Shown piece by piece: positions 49,805 through 61,593 of a stretch of 64,000 nt of DNA. Source of the stretch: Neurospora crassa OR74A (lineage: Eukaryota > Ascomycota > Sordariomycetes > Sordariales > Sordariaceae); assembly GCF_000182925.2 (NCBI RefSeq), contig NC_026504.1, positions 5,022,001 through 5,086,000 on the forward strand, read 5' to 3'. How positions within the stretch are numbered: position 1 is the first letter of the stretch; each line of letters opens with the position of its first letter. Under the pieces are notes generated by a model. It ran no database searches. It was not told the DNA's origin and worked only from the letters and a program-made list of their open reading frames with translations. The position numbers and the translations under genes are program-made.

Positions 49805-51692
49805 ATGGCGTCACTCAGGCCAACTTACTTGCCGAACGACGCCCCCTGGTGGAAGTACAATGTCAAAGTCCTTAGGCAACAATGTACGGCACGCAACCTA
49901 CCAGTCGAAGGAAAAACAAAGAAGCAGCTTCGAGAGTGTCTATTCATATACTACCACTCCATACTCCCGGAAGAACCAAGGCCGGAGCGTTGGATGTTCA
50001 GGCCCTCTGAGCCCAGCTATTCGATCCTCTTGAATCGAGCTCAAGTTGAGAATCTTCGGCTTGTAAAGATCAGAAATGTGACCGTCCAGGTTGAGGATAG
50101 TCGCGTCAGGGGAAAGGCATTCCTGATCGCACAAGAAGGAGCCCCTGAGCTTTTCACAGTTACTTTCTGCAATCGCCCTACTTGCACCTGCAACGAGTAC
50201 TTGGTGAGACAGTCTCATACTCTTGCTTTCCTCTACCCTCTGTCAGCCTACTAACCAAACATCCTCCTAGCCTGATCAATGCGTTCATATCATGTGTTCG
50301 TTACCTCCACCTATCGCATACCACGAAGACAGCGACTGACACTCCTCTGCAGACCTTCTACGGTACATTCTCAACGTCCCAGAGCCCCTCCGTTGGCAAA
50401 GAGCGTTTCTAGACTCCGAGATCTTGGACATTTATGAAGGCAGTCACCCCTTCAAGGCTCTGAATTCGCCCGAGCGGTACACCGGTTTCCCTGGACTGTG
50501 CCTTATCTGCTTCAAGGGCCCAGCCAATCAACTGTCTTGCCTTACATGCGATATAGGGATGCACATATCCTGCCTTTTTGTTGTCACCGGCAATAGACAG
50601 ACACCTGGGAGACATATATGCACAGTCTGCCTGGACCGCCATGAATGGCAAAATCTTCACTCGCGCCAGGAGCGTGTTGAAAGGAGGGTGATCGAGCCAG
50701 GACGTGCTGTTGCTGGCGTAGACTTGAACCCCGATGTTTCAAGCTCTTCAAGTGACGCTTCTGAGGAGGGCGATGAAAGCTCCAGCAAAGAAGACTCTTC
50801 GGATGAGGATGCTGACGAGGGAGCGTCCCGCAGAAGCGAGCAGCCCAATAATGCACTTCGCCAGCCCATCAATCAGCGCCGCTCTCCCTCACCCCCCATT
50901 CTGATCAAACAAGAGAGATCCTCCTCTCCCCATGGCCTATCACTCCCCTCTTCACCCCCGCGCCGTCAGCAAAAACAACCCGCCAGCTCGCCGCTGCGTC
51001 GCAAACAACCATCCAGAGCTGCCAAAGACATTGGCCTAGTCCGACAGAGTATCGCCGCGACCGCCGAAGCTCCGGTTCGCGCACCTCGTCGCAGTCATGG
51101 ACGTACGCCCGCTCCTGCGCCCGAAAGCAGCCAACCGGTCAATGTCCCAGTTCAGAGCATCACTCCCGTTCCAGTACCGGTCATCCCGGCACGGGCTTTG
51201 GTGCAGATTCAACAACTGCAGCAGCCACAGATTCGGCAGGCTGTCCACAACTTGGAAGCTGGAAAACCTCGACCCCAAGCCAGCAGTGCCCCCCGTGCTT
51301 TATCGTCTGCACTCAGTCGCCCTCAAGACCCTGCAACTCGTGCGCGTGACTCCGCTGCTCCTGTCCAGGAACATATCGCTCCAGCTACAAGCGCAGCTCC
51401 CCAGGCTGTCGAGGCGTCTGTCCCCCCAGCCCTTGTTCCTGCTCCTATTCCTGATGCCCCTTCTGGCTCTCCTGCTCCCAGCCCGGCTACTGCCAGTGCC
51501 AGCGTTAGCGGCAATATTGAGAAGAGAAAAGCAACGAAGTTGGCACGCAAGCTCAAAAGTCTGGCTAGGGAGTCAGCGTATGTCCGTGAGCATGCGGACC
51601 GCAAGTTGAAGAGGCTCGCGAAAAAGAGTAAGCGCCTGGAGAAAAAGGCCAAGGCTCTGGCGAAGCGAAACAAGGCAGGCAGTGACGAGTGA
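49805..51692 (+). CDS. Paralog B of the SAP-SWIM-PHD-like family, 587 aa
   Basis: Start ATG 49,805 (MASLRPTYLPNDAPWW); the frame is open five codons upstream without an ATG. Exons 49,805-50,203, 50,271-50,295 (25 nt) and 50,353-51,692. SAP-like motif at 8-50 (LRQQCTARNLPVEGKTKKQL). SWIM finger C127-x-C129...C137-x-H139, with its second half in the microexon (PDQCVHIM). Family block LLRYILNVPEPLRWQRAFL from 143. C4HC3 finger: C191, C194, C204, C207, H212, C215, C231, C234. A serine/acidic stretch follows (SSSSSDASEEGDESSSKEDS), then basic Ser/Pro segments (RSPSPPILIKQERSSSP). The tail is a lysine-rich coiled coil (KLARKLKSL...KRLEKKAKALAKRNK). The intron acceptor before exon 2 follows a CTAAC branch site. 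Function unknown. Confidence 0.8.
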
Positions 51693-52498
51693 GGCTGGTG
51701 AGGTCAGGCATTGTGTAGAGACAGAGGGGTAGTGGTGTGTAATAGTAATGTTTGTTTGGCAGATGATACAAAACAGGTGGAAAATACAAAGACGTATGGA
51801 GGTGTAGGAGTAGAAGAACAAAGCATTCAAGAGGAGTTATATAGCAAGGGATAATGAGGGACCAGGTAATCGGTAATTCATGTGTAAGAAAGTGTAAGGG
51901 TTCAGTTTCGAGCCCTGTGAACTGTACAGAATCAAGATGGTCGGCGGTCAAGAAAGAGCGGATGAACTTCGTTAAAGTACAAGTAGATAGAATACAGATA
52001 GCTCTTTCCCCTTTTCTGGCCCCCTCTGGAAATCCCTTGATTCGCAAGATGCCCCAACGTCATTCCTTTTTGCGGAAGGTATGTCAAGGTGAGACCTCTT
52101 CCGAGATTAACGCTCGCAGTCGCTCCTTTCCAAGAGGCAAGAGCGTGCTTCAAGACGTGACGTGGCCCAGTGAACAGATCCCCCTCGGGCCTCGATGAAC
52201 ATGTAGCGTCCGGAGCACCTCCGGGGCCGGACCTCTGAAGTAAGTCCACAGTGAACCCATGCTGAGTGAATGGCCCGCGTCGGATCAGGGTGCGGTACTT
52301 TATTTGCCCTACGCAACTTCGGGACCCCGCGCACGCGGCAGATTTATTTTCTCCCTCCCTTCCTCCCAGCACGACCACGAATGCACGACTACAACAAATT
52401 TCACTGCCGTTGCATCACCATTCTCCCGACGCTTCGCTACCTTCCTACGTTCTTGATGCGTAATTCCCGCATCCGCTGGATAACCTCAACTGACAGCA
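51693..52498. other. Spacer between paralogs B and C
   Basis: 806 bp. Contains the GC-rich element at 52,220-52,233 listed separately. A minus-strand ORF (52,047-51,565) overlaps the end of B and is not convincing. Confidence 0.5.
52220..52233. promoter_or_regulatory. 14-bp motif shared upstream of paralogs C and E
   Basis: TCCGGGGCCGGACC ends 266 bases before the start codon of paralog C. The identical 14-mer ends 269 bases before the start of paralog E. Equal position and identity suggest a common promoter element; no factor is known to me. Confidence 0.45.
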
Positions 52499-54403
52499 AT
52501 GATGGAAGACAAGAAGGAGCACCCCCTCCTGACCAGGTTTCCAGATGACGCCGATTGGGAAGAGTTTGACAACCTGTCGTTACTCAGGCAGTGCCTAGTT
52601 CGCGGCATTCCTAGCGAAGAAATCAGCCGTGACAACAAGATACTCCTTCTGCAAAATTTCTCAAAGAAGCACGTCACCGAAATCAGAAAGATCCCCTGGC
52701 GCCGCAGTCCAAGCCGTTTTACTCGTGAAGAGAAAAGCTTGCGCTTAAACAAAGCTACTTACCAAATAGCAAAGGCAAAGAACACGAGTAACGCAAACAA
52801 AACGGTGTTCTGGACAGAATTTACCCTTTCCGATGAGAAAGGATCGACCTGTGTTGTTGCCTTCAAGGAGGTACCGTCCTGCACCTGTCCGTCGCAACCC
52901 ACGTTGGTATGTTTATTTACGGCTTGTGACTCAACGCTTTCCCTTTAGCTAACTTTCTTGATCTTGCAGTATCACTGCGATCACATCATGTGTCAGTTGT
53001 CCATCCCGCAACACTCTGACTTTTACGAATACCCTGATACCAATACTGACGAAGGATTGACAGATCTTCTCCTCGTTGTGCTTAACTGCCCCGAGCCCCT
53101 TTGTTGGCAAGCAGCCTTCCTGCCCTCCGAGATCACAGTGATTTACCGGCATAGCCATGCTGTCCGTACTATTTCTGGTCTTCAGAATCGGGATTCTTTG
53201 TGCGCCTGCTGCTTTAAGAGTCTAGCCACCCAACCGGCTGGCCGGTGTACTCCATGCCGTAGAGCATTTCACATTAAATGCGCCAAATCTGTCGCGAAAG
53301 TGAGAATAAAGAATACACTGCGCCATCCTTGCTGGGTGTGCGAGGATATCTCTGAATGGAAGACTGGAAAGCACCGTGATATAAATCAGCTTCCGGCTGC
53401 CACCACTGAAGTAGCTGCCGTCACAGCTACCACCACTACCACAACTATCACCCCGGGGGTACCTACACCGAAAGCGAATATTGTCCATCAATATATTGAG
53501 CGCAAAGAGAAAGATGATCATGGCGTGAGCAGCTCGAGCTCATTCAACAAACAAGCCGACAGAGACACCCGAGTCACCGACAATTCCGGGGTCAACCAAC
53601 GCCCTTCCCATACTTCACAATCGTCTTCATTATTATCCTCCTCCTCATCCAACATTCCAACTCTTTCTCAATCCAATACCAACGAACAAGAGCTCCTGAT
53701 CTCTTCGCATTCTCAACAAACCTCTACGTCTAAAGATATACTCCCTCAACTCAAGAGCCCAACTCCCGCATCTGCTGTATCCCTGCAAAGAAGCACGTCC
53801 GCTCCGCCCACAAGTAACTCGGAGCCTATGCGTCTGGAACTGAAGCAGCATAAGGCACAAGAGCGAGCAGAAAAGTCACCACGGGGTGTTTCTCAGGACT
53901 GTAATCCGGCTCCGGCTAAGTCCTTGTCTTCTGTTCCTTCAGCTCACTATCCAAACTCGAACGCCTCTGCTCCTCGCGCCAACACTCCTGAACAAGCCGG
54001 CCCGACACCGGTCCTCTCAGCTGATGGCGTTGATTCTCGCAATGCTGCTGCTACCACTGCAGCTTTCACTGCACAGACCGCTACTCCTGTTTCTCCTGAC
54101 GACATTCCAGGTAATGTCGGTTGTTCTTCGCCAGCTAGTGTCACGGATGCCGATGTTCACAGAAGGAAAGTAGCCAGGTTGGTACGGAAGTGCCGTCATC
54201 TGGAAAGGAAATCGGCTCGCATTGGGAAGCACGTGAAACGAGGAATGGATAAGATTGACAGAGAGTACAAGCTAGAGCTCATGATGCTCAAGGAGAAGCG
54301 CAAGATCAAGTACATAAGAATTGAAAAGAAATGGGAGCATGATCTGAAGGGACTCAAGCATCAGAGAGAGAAGCTCGAAGAGAAGTTGAAGGATCTGGAC
54401 TGA
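52499..54403 (+). CDS. Paralog C of the SAP-SWIM-PHD-like family, 589 aa
   Basis: Exons 52,499-52,906, 52,970-52,991 (22 nt, the shortest microexon) and 53,064-54,403. Start MMEDKKEHPLLTRFPDDADW, with SAP-like residues to about 60 (LLRQCLVRGIPSEEISRDN), the most divergent of the six. SWIM finger C128-x-C130...C139-x-H141 (PSCTCPS, then YHCDHIM). Family block LLLVVLNCPEPLCWQAAFL from 145. C4HC3 finger: C190, C193, C205, C208, H213, C216, C233, C236 (CWVCED). The disordered part is Ser/Thr-rich (SSSLLSSSSSNIPTLS). The C-terminal coiled coil is long (KVARLVRKCRHLERKS to KLEEKLKDLD). Intron 2 is exactly 72 nt and contains no in-frame stop, so its retention would only add 24 codons. Function unknown. 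Confidence 0.8.
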
Positions 54404-55422
54404 GGTTTTAGAACCAATGGCAGGGAACTTGTTGAAGGAGAGTGGGAGATTTTGTTTCACATGTACGGGAAGGTCTGAAGAGGAACGGAGCTATCGTCCG
54501 CTGTTGTAAGCAACGGGAAGGGTGTAGGGAATGCTAAGTTTCGGCTTGTACCAGCATGGTCATGATGGAGACGTGGATGTCAGATAACATGTTCGAGACT
54601 GTGGAAATGTAAAACAAACGATGATGATGGGCATATAATTGATGTATTCCAAAAGAACAGAAGATTGCACGTAGCAAGGACCGATGCCCAAACTGAAAAA
54701 AAGAGAGGTGATAATCCCGACACAAGTCTCGTGATGAAGCGACCCTTCCATCACTTGCGTCTTGAGACGCATGCTTTAGTTGTGGTCCTTTATCTTGGGT
54801 TATACGTGCTTGGAGGATCACATTGATGCGACGAAGAGAAAGAAAATAGGAAAATAAAGTGTGGCCCGTATTGGATTTAAACCGATATCTTCCTCAAGAA
54901 CCTCAACCAGAAGGGGAATTATTCCACCTCAGGGATGTTGTCATTCCCCTCACACCAATGAACTACAGAAAGATGGCCAATACCCGGAGCTCATGCAGTC
55001 AGTTGGGGTTGGAATTATGCGGGTGATGCAGCAGTGGCGGCAGACAGAGATAGGAGGTAGGAAACTGAGTGGGAGGGACTTTGACGGCTGAAGTGCCAGG
55101 TGAGGAGGCATGTGCCGTTAAGAATGAAGTGTCTACCCGTCAAGCTTCTTGAAGTCGTTCCTTCCCTAAATTACAACCAGGTAAACTGGTGACTCGGCAT
55201 GGAGAAGTTCCGGGACCGTGCACCCGTGGTGAGTCCGGAGGTGAGAAGTTACCTGTGACAGGTATCGATGCCTGTTTCTCCTTCGCAGCACCATAGATTA
55301 CTGCCACTTGCTTCTGCGACCGGAACCGTTACTCTCGTACTTCGCCCATTACTTTCATCACGCTTGTCTCTTCATTCAATTCATTTTCTTTCCTCGAAGA
55401 AACTCCCCAGACCCATACGATC
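54404..55422. other. Spacer between paralogs C and D
   Basis: 1,019 bp. Contains a T-arm-like GGATTTAAACC at 54,873-54,883, which I rejected as a tRNA. No ORF of interest. Confidence 0.5.
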
Positions 55423-57517
55423 ATGGTGCGCTCTCTCGAGGGATGGCTACCCAACGATGCGCCTTGGAGTGGACTCGGCCACGAAGTACTGCAGGAGCAA
55501 TGCGCGATGCGGGACCTTGCGACCACCGGTGATTCTCCCGAATTAATCCAGCGCCTCTTGACCTACAAGCACGACAACATATCTGACAGACGACGCTCTC
55601 CCTGGCTGTCACAGCCTCGCCATCCCGCCGACTACAAAAAGCACTGGAAGGAGGCAGAGAGCGCGACCTTTCAGATTGTAAGGATTGAAGATATGAGCGG
55701 GTCAGGTCGGTATCTCAACAAGCACTTTACCATCACCGACGCGGAGGGCGCGCTCTTTACTCTTTCATTCTCCAAAGAGCCTGCTTGCACTTGTCATGCC
55801 GGTGTAAGTCGATTTCCTTCTCCAGTCCATCACAGTCATGAGGCTTCGAGCCAGGTCACCACTAACGGATCATAGACCGCTCACTTTCGATACGTCAACA
55901 TCACTTGCGTCCACATAATATGTTCGTTATCCTCATAGATCCCCTAAACCGATACGATACTATTGGTAACGTCTGACACTCCCCACAGATGTCATGCGCT
56001 TTGTGCTCAACAGCCCCGAACACTATTGTTGGCAAGACGCCTTTCTATCCTCCGAACTGGAATCCATTTATCGCCACAGCCACGTCCTCCACACTCTCCT
56101 TACCACGGGCTGGGAGAACCCCAATGATCAATGCACTATCTGCTTTAAAGAACTTCGAGATTCAATATTCAGTACGACATACGTCACATGCAATCAATGT
56201 GGAAGAGCAATACACACCGCCTGCGTTGGCGCCGTCAAGCGAGTAAGGCAACCGATCCAAGATGGCCAGTGCTATATCTGCGAGGACAGAGCTGAGTGGG
56301 GAGTCGAAAAATACTCTGAGAAGAAAAAGGTTCAGCCGGCTGTTCCTGTCAACACAACCGTTACTCCAGCGGTAACTCAACCGGCAAGACAAGTTGGCCA
56401 AGACTCTTTTCAGACTATATTCAAAGATGAAGAGCGAGGTTCATTAAGCCACGGAGACGTCGGTGACAAACAACTCGATAACAAAACCCGCAGTACCAGC
56501 CATTGTTCTTCCTCCGACGTGTCTTCAATATATTCCTTATCCGATCTTTCATCTCCTAACCAGCTCTTCGGCAAAGAAGAAGCCTCATACTCTCCTCATT
56601 ATCAGCAACCGAAATGTCAACCTACCTCTCATAAAACCAATGGACAACAGGTGTCTATCGAATCGCGGAGTTGGCCCCCTCCTTCCATTCCTTCAACCCA
56701 GCCGATTCGACCAAAAACTGCAAATGTGCGGATGAGCGCACCTGTTCCACAGAGTCATACGCCTGTTCCACTCCCGGCTATAGCATTTGCTTGGAAGGAA
56801 CAACAACAAACTGTGCGGATCAATGCATCCGTTCCACAGAGTCATACGCCTGTTCCACTCCCGGCTATAGCATTTACTTGGAAGGGACAGACACAGAAGA
56901 AACAGCAACAACATAAACAGGTCGCGACTCGAAAAAAGACTCTCTTCCTGCCTCCTGACTTATCTCTTCAGCCGGACTCGCCGGTTTCCGTCCGATTCGA
57001 ACATATCATTGAAGATGAGGCGAGATATACTCCATTCATTGCTGATAAGCTTGCTAACGGCGTCGACCCTCAACCGACTGTGAAGTGCACACCTGCTGTT
57101 AGTTCAGCTGATGCCTCCTCTCCTGCTGCTTCAGCCAGCGCATCCCCATCGCCAACTTCCGGTGCTCGAACTGCTGCTGGTTCTTTCGCCAATAATGAAA
57201 CTGCCGCCACCAGTAAATCTCCTTCAGCAATCAGGGCCAGAATCCAAAATTCTGACCAAAATGTGGCCAAGCTGAAGCGGGACTTCGAACGTTTGGCAAA
57301 CGAGTCAAAACGGGCACGACAAGAGTTGAGAGCTATTGAGAAGCAGCACAGGCAGTGGTTGAAAGAGATGAGGAAGATCAAGAAGAAAGCGAAGCGAGAG
57401 CTGAAGAAGCTGACAAGAAAGGGAGAAAGCTACAGAAGAAAGCTGAAGCGGAGCCCAAACATAATGAGTAGACTTCTGCTGGATGACGTGCTGTGGGATT
57501 TACAGAAGCATCAATAA
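55423..57517 (+). CDS. Paralog D of the SAP-SWIM-PHD-like family, 651 aa
   Basis: Exons 55,423-55,803, 55,876-55,921 (46 nt) and 55,989-57,517. SAP-like motif 5-50 (EGWLPNDAPWSGLGHEVLQE, then QCAMRDLATTGDSPELIQRL). Conserved RRSPWLSQP follows. SWIM finger C122-x-C124...C138-x-H140, the second half in the microexon (NITCVHII). Family block VMRFVLNSPEHYCWQDAFL. C4HC3 finger: C191, C194, C210, C213, H218, C221, C237, C240, then EDRAEWGVEKY. The disordered region holds a duplicated 29-residue segment (VPQSHTPVPLPAIAFAWKEQ and its near-copy). The C-terminus (AKLKRDFERLANESKRARQE onward) is a basic coiled coil. This is the longest of the six proteins. Function unknown. Confidence 0.8.
56725..56892 (+). 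repeat. In-frame 87-bp tandem duplication inside paralog D
   Basis: Copies begin at 56,725 and 56,812 with TGTGCGGAT. The second half is nearly identical over about 60 bases (GTTCCACAGAGTCATACGCC onward). The 87-bp unit is 29 codons, so the frame is kept, and it duplicates a short motif shared with paralogs A and E. Confidence 0.88.
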
Positions 57518-58649
57518 GGACCTTGACGGTACGTCGATGTTCGAACCATGTCCAGAAATATTCGAGGGCAATGAGAAGATATGTTGTACCAAGTGTGGAA
57601 AGTAGGATGATGTTAAGACCTGGTGCCAAGTACCCATAGTGGAAAGGATGCGAGGGCTATGATGGAAACCGGTCCATGGCTGAAATTGTTGGATTAATTA
57701 CTTGTGTACAATGTATGAGCTACTGGCCTGGAAGTCATGGGGGATATATGATGAAAAGACGATCCTCTCTCATTGTTCTAAACTGGGGCTATGACTTCCT
57801 CATGGATTATCTGATCTCGAAGAAGGGATACATGTTGAAGAAAATTTTGTAGTAGAATAGGGACTTGCATGTTTAGTGGGTACTTAGTGCTTATCAGGAA
57901 TACATCAACTGAAATAGCGTACGGGGAGGAAGGAGGGGGTGCAGCTTCCGGTCGATTAACAGATCGAGACTCCAAACGTTCAAGGCAACTCTTACAATAC
58001 GAGTGCAGTCAAATAACTGGATAGCTATAGGAGAAATTAGCAAATGCATACGTTTGAAAGTACTCTACTGGCAAACCGTTACTTCAGCTGTCAACTAAGA
58101 GGGTTCGCAATGTCAAAAGCTACAAGATTGTAACGAACGACCGTTGATTCATCATGGACAATCCAGGTCCCGTTGGTAAATCAATGGACGGACAGCTAGT
58201 TAACCGGAAATTACACCCTCCTCCTCTCCGAACGGTAAGACGACGGAGCCCGTCATTACGAGGCCTGGCCCCAGGTAAGTACCTACCTTACCTTTCTCCC
58301 GGCAGTCCAAGACAAAAGGCGAGTGCGTGTTTCCGACCGCGACTCGGAAGTATCGTCCCAAAGATAATCCGGGGCCGGACCATCGGGCTGACTTCGAGGG
58401 GGGCCCCAAGGTGAGTCAACGGTCATGACATCAGCAGCCAAATTTCTTTCGCGTTCTCCTAACCTCACGGAGTGGGCGATTTCTTTTCCTCTCGCAACCG
58501 CGGCACCACCACGTCGAAATTCCACCCCACTGACACTTCAACTGTCGCACGTCATCAATCACTTCCACTCATCTGCGAGTGCGCTGTCCCGTCTTGCATT
58601 TCAATAATTTGCTCACAGTAACCGCCTCAACTGCGAGCAAGCTGCGACC
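57518..58649. other. Spacer between paralogs D and E
   Basis: 1,132 bp. Includes the shared upstream element at 58,368-58,381. ORFs here are short and overlap on both strands. Confidence 0.5.
58368..58381. promoter_or_regulatory. Second copy of the 14-bp upstream motif
   Basis: Identical to the element at 52,220-52,233 (TCCGGGGCCGGACC) and at nearly the same distance (269 bases) from the start codon of paralog E. Confidence 0.45.
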
Positions 58650-60706
58650 ATGCGGCATCCACTTGAGGAGTGGTTGCCCAACGACACGCCTTGGGCGAGG
58701 CTCTCCACGGCCACAGCCGCATTGGAGCACCAATGCACTATCCGCAATCTCCCCACCACGGGACACTCAAAGGATCTCGTACAACGTCTCTCAGCTTATA
58801 GTCAAGCTGAAATGAACACGTCTGGCACCAAGCGTCTTCACCCTTGGCTGACTGAGCCTGTCAACCGCATGTCGTATCAGGTAGCTGTGTTACTGGCGGG
58901 AAATGGGAAGTTACAAGTTGTACGGGTTGTGGACAAACCTGGTCCCAAAAGGAACAATTTGAGAAGAGATTTTGAGATCTGCGATGAACGACTGTCGAAT
59001 AACCGGTCCTGGGGGAAGAAAAAGCCTCTTACGGTTTCAATTGATACTGTTCTACAATGTAATTGTCCGTTAAGTGCCTCCCAAGTTCTTTCCATGACAA
59101 AGAAAGCTCTGCATCAAGACGTTCACTGATCCATCCTAGAAAAACGGTCTTTGTGAGCACATTATCTGTTCGTTCCACCTGAAACTCTCCACAATTCGAT
59201 AATTTGTGGTTCAGATCATCTTCTAACAAACCCCCTACAGTTATTTTGCGGTTTGTTCTTGACTGTCCTAGGCCTTATCTCTGGCAGAGAGCTCTGGTGC
59301 CTTCCGAACTTCGAACCATCTACCAGCATAGCCACGCTAGCCGCGCCCTCAGTCCAGAGAACTCAGAGACCGGTGGCGACTTCTGCATCTCCTGTTTTCG
59401 AGATGTCGGCACAGGGCGAGAAGTGCTGAGTTCTTGCATGGGGTGCACAAGGGTAATGCATTATAGATGCAGAGTGAGAGCCGGACTGGTAAGAATACCC
59501 TTGAGAGAGGGCATGTGCTGGATCTGTTACGAAGATATCAAATGGAACACTGAGAAGTTCTGTTGGAAAAACCGGGGTTCACCTGCTGCTCCTCGCATCA
59601 CACCTCCTGCACCAGCACGAACTTATCCAGCGGCAGAGGCTACCACAGAGTTAATCCAGCGCAAAGAGCTAAAGGATGATGTCTCCAAAACCTTGAGCTC
59701 ATCAAGCAACAAAGACTCCAAGAAGAGACAACTCAGCAACACTCAGAGTACTAATCAGCGCTTTCCCTCTATTCTGTCTTCAAAGCCGCCCTCATCCAGC
59801 ACTTCTCCTGCTCTGAAATCCACCGTCAACCAGGTAGTGCCTTACCTCGTTGACGGCCTTCGACAGGGACACCGGAAAAGCAAAATCATAACACTTAAGC
59901 TCAGCAAGAAAGGCGCAGCACTGAGCACATCCAGTCCGAACAACGAACCTACCCCACTCCCGGGTAATCCAGCGCTCATTTGGCAGGAAACGCAGAATAC
60001 ACGCGAGCAGCAGCAACAGGAGAACGAGGGACACCAAGCTGCTCTTCCAAACCTGTCTTCCGCCCCGGATCATATCCTGTCTGCTGGGAATCCCGGCGGA
60101 GATAATATGGAACAATCAGAAGTGGCGCCTGCTCCTAATGCCGCGATAGTTCCCGCTGAGGATTCTACTTTTCCTCGCGCATCCTCTTCAGCTGCCGAGA
60201 CTTTTGCTTGCACAGCTACTACCGCGACTTCTCAGTACGATCAAGCGGGCGCCACCTCTATTACTGCTCGCGACACCCCAGTTGAAGGCAGTGTGTCCCA
60301 GCCCCCCCAAGTCAGTGTTACATCTGCTAGTACAACTGAATCTGCCGATGCTACCGGTGCTCAGGACACTACCAGCATCACCACCGAGAATCCTACAAGT
60401 GCTTCTGCACCTGTTCCTACTGATCATTCTACTTCCGGTCCCACGCATGCTCACTCTGGTACGCAAATCACTATTGACCACACTAAAGCCTTGGAGCTCG
60501 TTCAGGAGTGCAGTCGTTTGGCGAAGAAATATACCCAAATTCGGAAGAAATCGGAGCGCGAGGCGAAGAGGATGGAGAAGAAGCACAGGCGGGAGCTGGA
60601 GAAAACCAAGAGGAAGAGCAAGAAGGAAGTAAAGCGGCTCGAGAAAAAGATTGAAAGCTTGGAGAAGGAAGTGCTGAAGGCTTTGGCGGGCCCGGAGGCA
60701 ATGTAG
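58650..60706 (+). CDS. Paralog E of the SAP-SWIM-PHD-like family, 642 aa
   Basis: Proposed exons 58,650-59,084, 59,140-59,167 (28 nt) and 59,241-60,706. SAP-like motif 5-50 (EEWLPNDTPWARL, HQCTIRNLPTTGHSKDLVQR). Then LHPWLTEP. SWIM finger C137-x-C139...C150-x-H152 (LQCNCPL, then GLCEHII). Family block ILRFVLDCPRPYLWQRALV. C4HC3 finger: C203, C206, C220, C223, H228, C231, C247, C250. The disordered region has LPGNPALIWQETQNTREQQQ, close to paralog A. The C-terminus is a coiled coil (KALELVQECSRLAKKYTQIR to KKIESLEKEVLKAL). Intron 1 is only 55 nt and, to keep phase 0, must use a weak donor GTTCTT; without splicing the frame ends at 59,129. That donor is the least certain point of the model. Function unknown. 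Confidence 0.75.
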
Positions 60707-61593
60707 GGGGCTGCTGCGTGAGAGAAGATTCGGTTAGTTGTTTGAGTAGGGTATCATGCTTCAGAAAAGTACGGAGGACGCCTGAGTCTTCTCATACCTT
60801 GAGGGTTCGGTAAAGAGGCTCAAAAGGAAGAACAAGAACCTCATGAACCAGTTGATGGGCTTGGCAGAACGGGACGCTGATGAGGGCGGGGGCGCTGCTG
60901 GGCAGAAGACGGAGGATATTTCGCTTGTAGGAAATGTTGTCTCGTAAAGGAGCAACGACACTTGCCGAATAATGTATTAAGGAGATGAAGTATCTATTGC
61001 TTGGGCTTGTCTAGCTCTATTCAATAAGAGTGGCAGAAGAAACCCAAGTAGATAGGAGGCAGGCGCAAGTTGCAACAGTATCATGGATTTCGATTACATC
61101 AAGGAGCGGGATTTTGAAGCGATGGACAGACCTGGAGGAGGATTGTGTAGTATAATGTGTAAGTATCAGCATATAGCAGCCCAATGAGTACGTCTAGGGG
61201 CATACCTAGGTAGGTACTTCGAGACGTCACCCTGGTACCCCTCGGTCTCGGAGCTCCTTCCTTGGAGCAAGTCCAGTGTCCCTGCGTTCGAAGGTGTGAC
61301 GCGTCGACGCGGCCAAGTTTTGGGTCCCGGTGCTCTTGCAGATTTTCTCTCTCACACACCATCCATCTCCCTCTCGGCCTCTCCCCGCCGTGCACAAATT
61401 CTTTCGTGGGATCCAGGTTTTCTCTTCTACCCCGCGACTGACACAACCAGCTTCAATATTCCGCCACGACCTTCCTGAAGCCACAACGCTCTCCTCTTTC
61501 CAAATCTCAAGGATTGATCAATTTCTTCTCCCGCTCTGACCTTCGCTCAGCAACCCCGCTCACTTCTTTCTTGGTTCACCTCGCCCTCAGAAA
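60707..61593. other. Spacer between paralogs E and F
   Basis: 887 bp. The final 230 bases are pyrimidine-rich and probably the leader of F. No ORF of interest. Confidence 0.5.

Noticed and set aside
54850-54940. tRNA-like T-arm on the minus strand (GGATTTAAACC)
   Set aside because: Only a T-arm with one mismatch can be drawn; acceptor, D and anticodon arms do not form, so it is at best a remnant.
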